Assembly: GCA_017552965.1 (NCBI GenBank)
Contig: JAFZNQ010000004.1
Coordinates: 1 to 64,000 of the forward strand
DNA from: Abditibacteriota bacterium
GTDB taxonomy: Bacteria; Armatimonadota; UBA5829
DNA length: 64,000 bases
Direction: 5' to 3'
Under the pieces are notes generated by a model. That model had not been told where the DNA came from and made no database searches. It saw nothing but the letters and a program-made list of their open reading frames with translations. The translations under genes were made by a program, and so were the position numbers. How positions within the stretch are numbered: position 1 is the stretch's first letter; every line of letters begins with the position of its first letter. Positions 1 through 8,231 of the stretch are shown here, piece after piece.

Positions 1-549
1 CTCCAGGGTCTGGGGCACCTCGCCCGGCTTGTAGCCGTTAGCTTCCAATATCTCCGGGTGATAGAATATGCCCAGGAGGCCCATGGAGGTGGGTATGGCG
101 TAGAGCTCGCCCTTGTAGCGGGCTATCTTGTTGGTGATGGGAAAGGCGTTCTTCTCAAAGAACTCCTTGTCTTCCTTGCTCATGACCTCTTCCATGGGGG
201 TCAGGAGGCCGCTGTCCGCCCACTGGGGTATGACAGCCTCCCACTGGACCATGATGTCCGGGGGATTGCCGCCCGCCACGCTCATGAGCAGCTTTTGGTT
301 GGCGCTGCTGGGCAGCGAGAGGGGCACCACCTCATATTTGTCCTGATAGGCGTTGAAGTATTCGCATATCATCTCCGCCTGCTTGGCGTAATCGCCGGTC
401 CACTGATGCCAGAAATAGACTGTCTCCCTCTCGGGCATCTTGGCCAGCTTGGGGGCGGGGATGCACATAATGGCTATGACCGCCAGCGCCAGCAAACCGC
501 CGAGTACGGCCTTTACCTTGTCCTTGCGGCTCATTTCGTTCCAATCCAT
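1..549 (-). CDS. Extracellular sugar-binding protein of an ABC importer (partial, C-terminus outside window)
   Basis: The first 183 residues of a family 1 solute-binding protein that would capture an oligosaccharide or sugar for the two adjacent permeases. A basic N-terminus is followed by one hydrophobic segment (about residues 13-32) that could be an uncleaved anchor or signal peptide; the Cys in it lacks a canonical lipobox. After it come TVYFWHQWTGDY, the PPDIMVQWE segment and the YAIPTSMGLLGIFYHPE segment, typical of this fold's first lobe. The start ATG at 549-547 overlaps the stop of the upstream permease by one base (TGATG), so it is translationally coupled. The binding protein is last in its operon, whereas it is usually first. 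No ATPase gene is visible here. The reading frame stays open to base 1. Confidence 0.85.
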   Translation of the reverse strand, partial: MDWNEMSRKDKVKAVLGGLLALAVIAIMCIPAPKLAKMPERETVYFWHQWTGDYAKQAEMICEYFNAYQDKYEVVPLSLPSSANQKLLMSVAGGNPPDIMVQWEAVIPQWADSGLLTPMEEVMSKEDKEFFEKNAFPITNKIARYKGELYAIPTSMGLLGIFYHPEILEANGYKPGEVPQTLE

Positions 550-1412
550 CAGCTCTTACCTCCCGTAGTGGCGATGCCCTGCACAAAGGTCTTCTGGGCC
601 AGGAAGAAGATGACTATGATGGGCAGGGTAAACACGCAGCTGGCTGCCATGAGCTCGGCCCATCTGCCTCCGTAGGAGGACATGAACTGCTGCAGGCCGT
701 AGGCTATGGTGTATTTCATAGGGTTGTTGATATACAGTAGGGGCCCGAAGAAATCGTTCCAGGACCCTATGAACTGAAACAGGGCCACCGTAGCCAGGGC
801 GGGCTTGGCCAGGGGAAGTATCACCCGGCTGAATATGGTCCACTCAGAGGCGCCGTCCAGGCGGGCGGCCTCGGACAGCTCTTCGGGGATGGTCATAAAG
901 AACTGCCTCAGCAGGAATATGAAAAAGGCTCCGCCGAAAAAGCTGGGCACTATGATGGGCAAAAAGGTGTCGTACCAGCCCAGATTTTTGAATATGACGA
1001 ACACCGGTATCATGGTCACCTGCCCCGGCAGGGCCATGGTGGCCAGCATGGTGTAAAACAGGGCGTCCCTGCCGGCAAATTTCATGCGGGCAAAGCCGTA
1101 GGCCACCATGCTGCTGCTGAGCACCGCGCCTATGACGCAGAAAAAGCAGATGACGATGGTGTTCTTGATATACTGCAAAAAGGGCACGCTCTTCATGGAC
1201 TGGGGATAATTATCCCACACCACCGGGTCGGGCACCAGATCCGAGACCCTGAAGCCTCTCTCTGCCTGGGCGGGGTCAAATATCTGGTCATCGCCCTTCA
1301 GGGAGGTGGACACCATATACACAAAGGGCATCATGAAGGGCAGGCAGAATACTATGAGAAATATGTACAGCAGCGCTTTTTGGAGCGGCGTTTTTTTGTT
1401 GATGATATCCAT
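549..1412 (-). CDS. Sugar ABC transporter permease, MalG/UgpE type
   Basis: An inner-membrane permease of 287 residues, the usual length for the MalG-type subunit. Several hydrophobic segments are visible, starting with ALLYIFLIVFCLPFMMPFVY. The cytoplasmic EAA loop (EELSEAARLDGASEWTIF, about residue 178), which docks on the ATPase, is followed by ILPLAKPALATVALFQFIGS. It should pair with the MalF-type permease just upstream; stop TAA and start ATG of the two genes are directly adjacent. The sugar is not deducible from sequence, but the CBM9-like proteins upstream and the glycosidases nearby suggest a plant-derived oligosaccharide. Confidence 0.92.
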   Translation of the reverse strand: MDIINKKTPLQKALLYIFLIVFCLPFMMPFVYMVSTSLKGDDQIFDPAQAERGFRVSDLVPDPVVWDNYPQSMKSVPFLQYIKNTIVICFFCVIGAVLSSSMVAYGFARMKFAGRDALFYTMLATMALPGQVTMIPVFVIFKNLGWYDTFLPIIVPSFFGGAFFIFLLRQFFMTIPEELSEAARLDGASEWTIFSRVILPLAKPALATVALFQFIGSWNDFFGPLLYINNPMKYTIAYGLQQFMSSYGGRWAELMAASCVFTLPIIVIFFLAQKTFVQGIATTGGKS

Positions 1413-2297
1413 TTACTGACCTCCGTAATGCACCCAGGACTTCTGGAATTTGAACAGGAGGGCCGTGATGGCCACTATGATGATAAACAGTATCCAGGCC
1501 ATGGCGGAAGCGTAGCCCATATCCAGATAGCGCCAGGCTCTGTTGAAGAGATACAGCGAATAGAACATGGTGCTGTCCTCGGGTCCGCCCTTGGTCATGA
1601 TGAAGGCCTGGGTAAAATACTGGAAGGAGCCTATGACGCCCATGATCAGATTGAAGAATATCACGGGGCTGATGAGGGGCAGGGTGATGTGCCTGATCCT
1701 CTGCCACCAGTTGGCGCCGTCTATCACCGAGGCTTCGTACAGCTCGCCCGGCACGTCCTTCAGGCCGGCCAGATAGATGATCATGCTGCCGCCCACGCCC
1801 CACATGCCCATGAATATGAGGGAGCCGAAGGCGTAGCGGCTGTCGCCCAGCCAGTTGGCGCCCTCAATGCCAAAGCGGGCCAAAAAGGTGTTGATGAGGC
1901 CTATGTTCGGATTGAGGAGCCACATAAACACCACGCTGGTGGCCACCACCGGCACGATGGACGGGATGTAAAACAGGGTGCGGAAGACCTCGATGCCCTT
2001 GATGTTGTTGTTGAGTATGATGGCCAGAAACACGCCGAACACTATGCCCAGAGGCACGGCGATAAGGGCGTATTTGATGGTGATCCACAGGCTCTTCCAG
2101 AACACGGGGTCGTTGGTAAAGAGCTCCTGATAGTTCACCAGGCCTATCCACACCGGGCTGGACAGCACGTCGTAGCGGGTAAAGGACAGATAGATGCTGG
2201 AGATGAACGGGCCCACCGTAAACACCAGAAAGCCTATCAGCCAGGGCGCTATGAACAGATAGCCCGCCAGGTTTCTCTTGAATCTCAGTTTGTGCAC
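1413..2297 (-). CDS. Sugar ABC transporter permease, MalF/UgpA type
   Basis: A 294-residue inner-membrane subunit with the short N-terminus typical of UgpA/LacF-like MalF proteins. The N-terminal membrane segment (LAGYLFIAPWLIGFLVFTVG) is followed by at least five others, and the EAA loop lies at residues 181-198 (GELYEASVIDGANWWQRI). It forms the translocation pore with the downstream MalG-type permease. It starts 10 bases after the stop of the CBM9-like gene, so the two genes probably share a transcript from the promoter at 3795-3823. Confidence 0.92.
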   Translation of the reverse strand: MHKLRFKRNLAGYLFIAPWLIGFLVFTVGPFISSIYLSFTRYDVLSSPVWIGLVNYQELFTNDPVFWKSLWITIKYALIAVPLGIVFGVFLAIILNNNIKGIEVFRTLFYIPSIVPVVATSVVFMWLLNPNIGLINTFLARFGIEGANWLGDSRYAFGSLIFMGMWGVGGSMIIYLAGLKDVPGELYEASVIDGANWWQRIRHITLPLISPVIFFNLIMGVIGSFQYFTQAFIMTKGGPEDSTMFYSLYLFNRAWRYLDMGYASAMAWILFIIIVAITALLFKFQKSWVHYGGQ

Positions 2298-2307
2298 ACA
2301 ATGCCTC

Positions 2308-3069
2308 CTATTCTGTGAATATCATATCGTTCCAATATTTCTGGTCGTGAAAGCTCACCACGGAGCCGGTCAGCAGCCCCGCCGCGGACAGCTCCTTCCC
2401 CTTGTCCGGCAGATACACGGAATAATCGTATCTGGCGGGCAAAAAGCGCCACACGTCCCCGGGGCGGGGAGGGGCCTTGCTCTCCAGGGCCTCAAAGGGG
2501 ATGGCGCACTGGAGTATCCAGTATTCGTCCTCGTCAGAGGGGTCGTTGAGGGTGCCCTTTATCAGGACCTCGGTCCTGAGGCCCCGGCAGTCCCACCGGC
2601 TCCACCGGTGGTCCCCGCCGGCAAAGAGGGGGCGGGGCTGAAAGGAGTCATACACGGTCCCCAGGGCGTTGATCTCAAAATTGTAGTAGGCGTCGCTCCC
2701 CGGGTCCGTGTTGAAAAACAGCTCCAGAGCGTCGTCCTCATAGGTCCGGGCGTCCCTCTCTGTGTGGAAGGCGAATATATCCCGGTCCATAGCCTTCCAG
2801 CGCACGAAGAGATACCGGTCGCTCCACAGCAGCCGGGCGTCCGTGGCGCAGGAGGCGGGACCGTCGGTCCCCGCCAGATACCAGCGGGTGGGCTCCGCCT
2901 TTTTCCACAGGAGGGAGTCAAAGTCCGCGAGGTCCGGCTCCCGGTCTATGTGGCGGACCCGGTAAGGGCCCCCGTCCTTTTCCGCGGCGGACGCGCCGCC
3001 GCAGAGGAACAGAGCCAGGCACACGCCCAGGAGCAGCAGCGTGACGGCCGCCGGTCTCATTTTGCCCAT
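2308..3069 (-). CDS. CBM9-like carbohydrate-binding protein, secreted paralog
   Basis: A protein of 253 residues with a cleavable signal peptide (about residues 1-29, hydrophobic LLLLGVCLALFLCGGASA). The rest is a single domain resembling the family 9 carbohydrate-binding-module-like DOMON fold: the early RWYLAG and LLWSDRYLFVRWKAMDRDIF strands, DDALELFFNTDP, YYNFEINALG and the late EYWILQCAIPFEAL strand are typical. It is a tandem duplicate of the gene at 3079-3759, with long stretches of near identity (for example FAGGDHRWSRW). A role in periplasmic or surface binding of plant polysaccharide near the ABC importer is inferred. No catalytic motif is seen. An alternative start nine bases downstream (MRPAAV) is possible. 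Confidence 0.7.
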   Translation of the reverse strand: MGKMRPAAVTLLLLGVCLALFLCGGASAAEKDGGPYRVRHIDREPDLADFDSLLWKKAEPTRWYLAGTDGPASCATDARLLWSDRYLFVRWKAMDRDIFAFHTERDARTYEDDALELFFNTDPGSDAYYNFEINALGTVYDSFQPRPLFAGGDHRWSRWDCRGLRTEVLIKGTLNDPSDEDEYWILQCAIPFEALESKAPPRPGDVWRFLPARYDYSVYLPDKGKELSAAGLLTGSVVSFHDQKYWNDMIFTE

Positions 3070-3078
3070 GGAGTCCTC

Positions 3079-3759
3079 CTATCCCGTGAATATCATGTCG
3101 TTCCAGTAGCGGGAGTCGTGATAGCTCACGGGGGAGCACTTGATGACCCCCGTGGCCGACAGCTCCAGCCCGTCGCCGGGCAGATACACGGAATAATCGT
3201 AGCGGCACAGCATGAAACGCCACACGTCCCCTTCCTCCGGGACCGGCTTGCCTCCCAGCTCCAGCTCCTCAAAGGGGATGGCGCACTGCAGCAGCCAGTA
3301 TTCGTCCTCGTCCGAGGGGTCGTTGAGGGTGCCCTTGACGTATATGGCCGTCCTGAGGCCCCGGCAGTTCCACCGGCTCCACCGGTGGTCCCCGCCGGCA
3401 AAGGAGCGACGGGGCTGATAGGAGTCATACACAGCGCCCAGGGCGTTGATCTCAAAGTTGTAATAGGCTTCCTTGGCGGGATCCGTCTTGAAAAACAGCT
3501 CCAGCACGTCGTCGTCGCAGGTGCGGGAATCCCTCTCGGTGTTGCAGGCAAATATGTCCCGGTCCCAGGCCTTCCAGCGGACGTAGAGATACCGGTCGCT
3601 CCACAGCAGGCCGGCCTCGGTGGCGCTGACGGGAGGGCGGTCCGTCCCGGCGGCGTACCAGCGGGTGGGCTCCGCCTTGTCCCACAGGGAACAGGCAAAA
3701 TCCTCCACGTCTATGTCCTTGTCTATGCGGCGGACGGGATAAACAGGCGTATTACTCAT
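3079..3759 (-). CDS. CBM9-like carbohydrate-binding protein, paralog without signal peptide
   Basis: A 226-residue paralog of the downstream secreted protein. It carries the same domain (LLWSDRYLYVRWKAWDRDIF, DDVLELFFKTDP, YYNFEINALG, LLQCAIPFEEL) but starts directly at MSNTPVYPVRRI with no signal peptide, so as annotated it would be cytoplasmic. It is the first gene of the ABC operon, 36 bases downstream of a TTGATT/TATGAT promoter. The loss of the signal could be real, or an upstream non-ATG start could exist, but the promoter sits too close to allow much extension. Its function is unknown beyond the CBM9-like fold. Confidence 0.65.
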   Translation of the reverse strand: MSNTPVYPVRRIDKDIDVEDFACSLWDKAEPTRWYAAGTDRPPVSATEAGLLWSDRYLYVRWKAWDRDIFACNTERDSRTCDDDVLELFFKTDPAKEAYYNFEINALGAVYDSYQPRRSFAGGDHRWSRWNCRGLRTAIYVKGTLNDPSDEDEYWLLQCAIPFEELELGGKPVPEEGDVWRFMLCRYDYSVYLPGDGLELSATGVIKCSPVSYHDSRYWNDMIFTG

Positions 3760-3794
3760 ATGGCACCCCGGCTATTTGATGTGTTTACGTATTC

Positions 3795-3823
3795 ATCATA
3801 GCATATTTGCCGGGGCAAATCAA
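3795..3823 (-). promoter_or_regulatory. Predicted sigma70-type promoter of the CBM9/ABC operon
   Basis: On the minus strand a TTGATT -35 box (3818-3823) and a TATGAT -10 box (3795-3800) are separated by 17 bases. Transcription would start near 3788, about 30 bases before the start codon at 3759. Confidence 0.7.
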
Positions 3824-3833
3824 ACGCCGGAGC

Positions 3834-3863
3834 AAAAAAAGCCGCCCGGCATCAGTCGGGCGG
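3834..3863 (-). terminator. Intrinsic terminator after the first DUF805 gene
   Basis: Read on the minus strand, a 7-bp stem CCGCCCG/CGGGCGG with an 8-base loop is followed directly by a seven-T run, 16 bases after the stop codon at 3880. Confidence 0.85.
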
Positions 3864-3879
3864 TCCATAGGCGCGCTTG

Positions 3880-4320
3880 TTACCCTGCGTCGGGAAGATC
3901 GCCGGGATCGGTGTCCAGCAGCGTCTCTTCCTTGGGGTCCGGGCCGTAATTGTTGGGGCCTTTGTCTCCGGCCTTGCACTCCAGGATCAGCAGCCAGATG
4001 CTGCCGATGATGGGGAGGATGGGGATCAGTATCCACCAGGCGCTCTTGCCGATGTCGTGGAGACGGCGCACCAGAACGCCCAGCCCCGGCAGCAGCAGCA
4101 GCAGGCCCAATATGGAGGACAGGATGCCCGGATCCGTCTCTGACGGCAGGTCTATCTGCAGCTTCAGGGCGCCGTCGATCAGGGATATCACGGTGGTCAG
4201 GATCCAGACTACCAGCTGATACTCCCAGAACTCGCGTCTTCTGGCCCTGCCGGAAAACCGGCAGTATTTTTTGGTGATGATCTCGGCAAAGTTGCCGATG
4301 CATTCGCTAGCAAAGCTCAT
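3880..4320 (-). CDS. DUF805 family inner-membrane protein (copy 1)
   Basis: 146 residues. The N-terminal soluble segment ends in the DUF805 hallmark FSGRARRREFW (about residues 22-32), followed by membrane helices (YQLVVWILTTVISLIDGA, ILGLLLLLPGLGVLV), the second hallmark VRRLHDIGKSAWW, a last helix pair, and the closing GPNNYGPDPK motif. These are the conserved parts of the YhaH-like family, whose biochemical role is unknown. It is one of three adjacent paralogs and has its own near-perfect promoter and terminator, so it is transcribed alone. Confidence 0.92.
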   Translation of the reverse strand: MSFASECIGNFAEIITKKYCRFSGRARRREFWEYQLVVWILTTVISLIDGALKLQIDLPSETDPGILSSILGLLLLLPGLGVLVRRLHDIGKSAWWILIPILPIIGSIWLLILECKAGDKGPNNYGPDPKEETLLDTDPGDLPDAG

Positions 4321-4356
4321 TTTTCTCTCCTGTGTAATGCGATATTATACGCGTTT

Positions 4357-4385
4357 ATTGTAGCATACCTGCAAAAAACTGTCAA
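4357..4385 (-). promoter_or_regulatory. Predicted strong promoter of DUF805 copy 1
   Basis: Minus strand TTGACA (4380-4385), 17-base spacer, TACAAT (4357-4362). It lies between two DUF805 genes and drives the one starting at 4320. Confidence 0.85.
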
Positions 4386-4400
4386 GCAGCCATGCGCCCG

Positions 4401-4820
4401 CTATGCCTCCGCATCCGGTCCGCCGGCGGCAGGAGCGGCAAAGGCCTTGGGGTCCGGACCGAACCCGTTGGGACCTCTGTCCCCCTCCAGGCAGGCCAGC
4501 ACCAGCAGCCATATGGCTCCGACGAAGGGAATCAGGACTATCAGCAGCCAATACCAGTCCCTGCCCGTGTCGTGGAGCCGGCGCACCGACAGGCCCAGCC
4601 CCGGCAGCAGCAGCGCCAGTCCCGACAGGGCGGACAGCGCTCCCGATTCGCCTATGCGGAGATGAAAGGCGTTGTCAATGACCTGCAGGATCAGGCCGAT
4701 GATGAACTCTGCCAGCACATACAGCCAGTATTCCCTCCGGCGGGCCCGGCCGGAAAACAGGCAGTATTTTTTGGTGACGATCTCCACAAAGTTGGCCATG
4801 CATTCGTTCAGAAAGCTCAT
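4401..4820 (-). CDS. DUF805 family inner-membrane protein (copy 2)
   Basis: 139 residues from the ATG at 4820-4818, chosen because a GGAGGAAGAT ribosome-binding site precedes it and because MSFLNECMANF aligns with the start of copy 1 (MSFASECIGNF). FSGRARRREYW, VRRLHDTGRDWYW and GPNGFGPDPK mark the family. Hydrophobic segments are LAEFIIGLILQVIDNA, ALSGLALLLPGLGLSV and WLLIVLIPFVGAIWLLVLA. It follows copy 3 by 43 bases and probably shares its promoter at 5364-5392. Function unknown. Confidence 0.92.
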   Translation of the reverse strand: MSFLNECMANFVEIVTKKYCLFSGRARRREYWLYVLAEFIIGLILQVIDNAFHLRIGESGALSALSGLALLLPGLGLSVRRLHDTGRDWYWLLIVLIPFVGAIWLLVLACLEGDRGPNGFGPDPKAFAAPAAGGPDAEA

Positions 4821-4863
4821 ATCTTCCTCCTTTGTAAAATATGTATCGCAGACCCGCCGCCCG

Positions 4864-5334
4864 TCAGTCCCGGGGAGCCGGGCCATACTCGTTTTTTCCT
4901 TTGGTGCCGGGCAGGGCCAGCAGCGCGATGAGCAGCGCCAGGCCCGCGGCAAAGAGCAACATAAACACCGGCAGCAGCGGCTGCCTCAGAAAAGGACGAT
5001 AAATTTCCAGCAGGATCCCCATGGCGGTCAGAAACCCGGGGACCACCGCCGCCAGCGCCCATTTGCCGCTTCTGCCCGTATCGTGGAGCCTGCGCACTGC
5101 GGCGCTGACCTGGCCCACCAGCAAAAAGAGCCCTATCACTATGGTGTTGATGCCCACGTGCAGTATGACGGTGTTGTTGGAGAGCCTGATATTGCTCCCG
5201 ATGACAAAGTCTATGATCAGGGTCGCCAGGTTCAGGATAATGCAGATCAGCACAAAGCGCCAGAATTCGCTTCTGCCCGCCCTGCCCTCCAGCCGCAGGT
5301 AATCGGCGCTGAGGTATTCGTCAAAAAAGGTCAT
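4864..5334 (-). CDS. DUF805 family inner-membrane protein (copy 3, diverged)
   Basis: 156 residues, the most diverged of the three paralogs. It keeps the family core: LEGRAGRSEFW (about residues 16-26), VRRLHDTGRSGKWAL and the terminal KNEYGP. It carries extra hydrophobic sequence near the C-terminus (LLPVFMLLFAAGLALLIALLAL), so topology may differ from copies 1 and 2. First gene of its transcript, 30 bases downstream of a near-consensus promoter. Function unknown. Confidence 0.9.
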   Translation of the reverse strand: MTFFDEYLSADYLRLEGRAGRSEFWRFVLICIILNLATLIIDFVIGSNIRLSNNTVILHVGINTIVIGLFLLVGQVSAAVRRLHDTGRSGKWALAAVVPGFLTAMGILLEIYRPFLRQPLLPVFMLLFAAGLALLIALLALPGTKGKNEYGPAPRD

Positions 5335-5363
5335 ATGTGTCTCCCGGCGTATATGTTTTATTT

Positions 5364-5392
5364 ATTATAGCACAGGGGGGGCAAAAAGTCAA
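5364..5392 (-). promoter_or_regulatory. Predicted strong promoter of DUF805 copies 3 and 2
   Basis: Minus strand TTGACT (5387-5392), 17-base spacer, TATAAT (5364-5369). Confidence 0.85.
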
Positions 5393-5430
5393 TTTTTTGC
5401 CCCGGGGGCCCTGTTTCCCTCCCGTGTATG

Positions 5431-5439
5431 TGCTATACT
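5431..5439 (+). promoter_or_regulatory. Predicted extended -10 promoter of the GH28/GH2 operon
   Basis: TGC-TATACT (5431-5439) is an extended -10 element 33 bases before the TTG start codon at 5472. No good -35 hexamer stands 16-18 bases upstream. Confidence 0.55.
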
Positions 5440-5471
5440 GAATATGACATTCACATCCGGAGGAAAACAGC

Positions 5472-6872
5472 TTGACCACAGTCCTTTTGCTTTTTCTGAC
5501 TCTTCTGGCAGTCCCGGCGGCCTGCAAATGCCTTACCTTTTACGCCGGGGACCACGCCGCCTGCGACAGCAGCGTCATCCACGGAGGCGGCACCGACGAC
5601 ACCGCGGCCCTGCAGGGCCTTCTGGACAAGGCCCGGGACGGGGTGACCTCCGTAAGGCTCATCATGGACGGGGCCTCCCTCATCACGGGGCTCACGGTGT
5701 ATTCCAACACCACCATAGAGTGCATCAATCCCTCCTGCGGCTTCTTTTTGGCGGACGGCAGCAACTGCCCTCTCCTGAAAAACGAATTCTTCGACAAGTG
5801 GTTTGACCACGAGCCCGCCAACCGGAATATCACCATATCCGGGGGCACCTGGAACCACAACGCCAGGGGGCAGGCGCACGACGTGCCCATCCCGCCCGAA
5901 AGGGAATACCCGCGGCAGGACCCCAGCGAGCCCACCCCCTGGTGGGTCATGGCCTTCATGTTCTGCGGGGTGGAAAACTTTGTCATGAAGGACGTCACCA
6001 TCCGCAACCAGCGCACCTTTGCCATGGCCATGAAGAACTGGCGTTTCGTGAACATAGACAACGTGAACATCATCCTGGACGAATACATGCCCGCCAACAA
6101 CCAGGACGGCCTCCACTTCCTGGGGCCGGGCCGGTTTCTCTCCCTGAAAAACATCACGGGCACCGCCGGGGACGACATCATAGCCCTGGGCCCCGACGAG
6201 ATAGAGGGCGAGTGCTCCATCAGCGACGTGATGATAGACGGCCTGCACATGAACCATTCGGACCAGGGCATCCGCATGCTGTGCGGCCGCAAGGGCACTC
6301 TGGACCGGGTGCTCATCAAAAACGTCACCGGCACCTACCGGGGCTACGGCTTCATCATGAACCCCTGGTTTGACAGCGAGTCCGGGGGCTGCTACAAAAA
6401 CATCATCATAGACACGGTGGACATACGGGCGGACGACCAATGCTACGACTACATGCCTCCCTTTATCTTCCGGCTGGGAGGGAACATGGAGCACATCACC
6501 TTCCGCAACGTCCACTATCACGGCAGCCTGCCCCAATACATAGCCGAGATAGGGGGCATGGGCTTCCGGCACGAGCCCCCCAACGCCCTGAACCGCACCC
6601 GCATACGGGATCTGGTGCTGGAGAACGTGTATATTTACGACGACCCGGCGGACCACAGCTATATCTGCTGCCAGGACAGGGTGGACGCCCTCACCCTGCG
6701 CAACTGGCGGGTGAACAACAAGGGCAGCCGGGGCTGCCTGCTGGAGCTCACGGACACGGCGTCGGTGGGCGAGCTGCGCATGGAAAGCATCATCACCCGG
6801 GGCCTGAAGACCCTGACGGACAGGCCCGACAGGATACAGAATATTCACAAAAGAGGAATCATCACCCTATGA
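5472..6872 (+). CDS. GH28-like right-handed beta-helix glycosidase, secreted paralog 1
   Basis: 466 residues starting at TTG (5472), preceded by GGAGG at 5459-5463. Residues 1-18 are a signal peptide. The N-terminal GGGTDDTAALQGLLDKA segment is the pectate-lyase-superfamily cap, and the rest is repetitive beta-helix. Polygalacturonase-like motifs can be placed: NNQDG at 209-213 (the N-x-D motif), GDD at 233-235, and DQGIR at 264-268. The GHG motif of classical GH28 and the Lys of its RIK motif are not found, so substrate or mechanism may differ from polygalacturonase. Followed by two paralogs and a GH2 enzyme, it likely attacks a pectin or rhamnogalacturonan side structure. The stop overlaps the next start (ATGA). 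Confidence 0.75.
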   Translation: MTTVLLLFLTLLAVPAACKCLTFYAGDHAACDSSVIHGGGTDDTAALQGLLDKARDGVTSVRLIMDGASLITGLTVYSNTTIECINPSCGFFLADGSNCPLLKNEFFDKWFDHEPANRNITISGGTWNHNARGQAHDVPIPPEREYPRQDPSEPTPWWVMAFMFCGVENFVMKDVTIRNQRTFAMAMKNWRFVNIDNVNIILDEYMPANNQDGLHFLGPGRFLSLKNITGTAGDDIIALGPDEIEGECSISDVMIDGLHMNHSDQGIRMLCGRKGTLDRVLIKNVTGTYRGYGFIMNPWFDSESGGCYKNIIIDTVDIRADDQCYDYMPPFIFRLGGNMEHITFRNVHYHGSLPQYIAEIGGMGFRHEPPNALNRTRIRDLVLENVYIYDDPADHSYICCQDRVDALTLRNWRVNNKGSRGCLLELTDTASVGELRMESIITRGLKTLTDRPDRIQNIHKRGIITL

Positions 6873-8227
6873 ACCACATCTATTACGCATCGGACTACGC
6901 GGCGCTGGACAGCCACGTGGAAAAGGGCGGCGGCACCGACGACACCGCGGCCCTGCAGGGCATTCTGGACAAGGCCCGGGACGGCAGGACCCCGGTCAAG
7001 CTCATCATGGACGGGGCCGCCCTCATCACGGGCCTGACCATCTGGTCCAATACCACCATTGAGTGCGTCAACCCCTCCTGCGGCTTCTTCCTGAAGGACG
7101 GCAGCGACCGGGCCCTTCTGAGGAACGGCAACGCCGACTTTTACTGCGCCCCGGAGGACCGGGACAGAAACATCACCATCTCCGGCGGCACCTGGAACCA
7201 CAACGCCCGGGGCCAGCGGCACGACGTGCCCTGCCCGGACGACGAGCAGCACATCTATCAGCTGCAGGACAAGGAATACATGCCCACCAAGTGGGTGCTG
7301 GCCTTCGAGCTCTACGGAGTGGAAAACGTGACCATGAAGGATATGACCATCAGGAACCAGCGGACCTTTACCCTGCTGATGGCCAACTTCAAATTCGTCA
7401 ACATTGACAACGTGAACATAGTCCTGGACGACTATATGAGCGCCAACAATCAGGACGGGCTCCACTTCTTCGGGCCGGGGCAGTTTCTCAACCTCCGCAA
7501 CATCACCGGCACCTCCGGGGACGACTTCATAGCCATCGCTCCCGACGAAAGGGACGGCAAGTCCTCCATCACCGACGTGATGATAGACGGGGTGCACCTG
7601 AACAACGCCGACCAGGGCATCCGGCTGCTGTGCCGGGGCGAGGGCGAGCTGGACCGGGTGCTCATCAAAAACGTGACGGGCACCTTCCGGGGCTACGGCT
7701 TCATCATCAACCCCTGGTTCCCGGGGAACGGGGGCCACTACAGGAACATAGTCATAGACACGGTGGACCTCCACTGCCGGGATCTGGCCTACGACTATAT
7801 GCGGGGCTTTGTGTTCAAGCTGGGGGGCAACATAGACAATCTGGTGCTGCGCAACGTTCACTATCACTCCGAGGTGCCCCTGTATCTCATAGACGCCGGC
7901 GGCCACTACATGAGGCCCCTGCCCTCCGACGGGGAAAACCCCACCCTCATAGACAATCTGGTGCTGGAGAACGTGTATATCTGCGGCGACAGGCAGAGCC
8001 ACGACTACATACGCGTCAGGGACAGGGTGAACAGCCTGGTCATATCCAACGTGCAGCTGCAGGACTGCCACAACCCGTCGGGCGCCCTGATCAGGACCGG
8101 GGAAAACGGCTCCCTGGGCAGCCTGTATATAGACGGCTTCACCGGCGAAGGGCTGGGAGAGCTGTATCCGGAGGAGACGGCGGAGCAGGCGGAGTATATC
8201 GCCGAAAACGATATACAGGTGAAATAG
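6869..8227 (+). CDS. GH28-like beta-helix glycosidase, paralog 2 (no signal peptide)
   Basis: 452 residues from the ATG at 6869, which overlaps the previous stop by four bases (ATGA). A longer upstream frame exists but lies inside the preceding gene. The protein starts directly in the cap region (MNHIYYASDYAALDSHVEKGGGTDDTAALQG is paralleled in paralogs 1 and 3; here quoted positions 1-31 are the evidence) and has NNQDG, SGDD and DQGIR in the same order as paralog 1, again without GHG. There is no signal peptide, so as annotated it stays in the cytoplasm, which is unusual for a polysaccharidase and may indicate action on imported oligosaccharides. Confidence 0.75.
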   Translation: MNHIYYASDYAALDSHVEKGGGTDDTAALQGILDKARDGRTPVKLIMDGAALITGLTIWSNTTIECVNPSCGFFLKDGSDRALLRNGNADFYCAPEDRDRNITISGGTWNHNARGQRHDVPCPDDEQHIYQLQDKEYMPTKWVLAFELYGVENVTMKDMTIRNQRTFTLLMANFKFVNIDNVNIVLDDYMSANNQDGLHFFGPGQFLNLRNITGTSGDDFIAIAPDERDGKSSITDVMIDGVHLNNADQGIRLLCRGEGELDRVLIKNVTGTFRGYGFIINPWFPGNGGHYRNIVIDTVDLHCRDLAYDYMRGFVFKLGGNIDNLVLRNVHYHSEVPLYLIDAGGHYMRPLPSDGENPTLIDNLVLENVYICGDRQSHDYIRVRDRVNSLVISNVQLQDCHNPSGALIRTGENGSLGSLYIDGFTGEGLGELYPEETAEQAEYIAENDIQVK

Positions 8228-8231
8228 CCCT

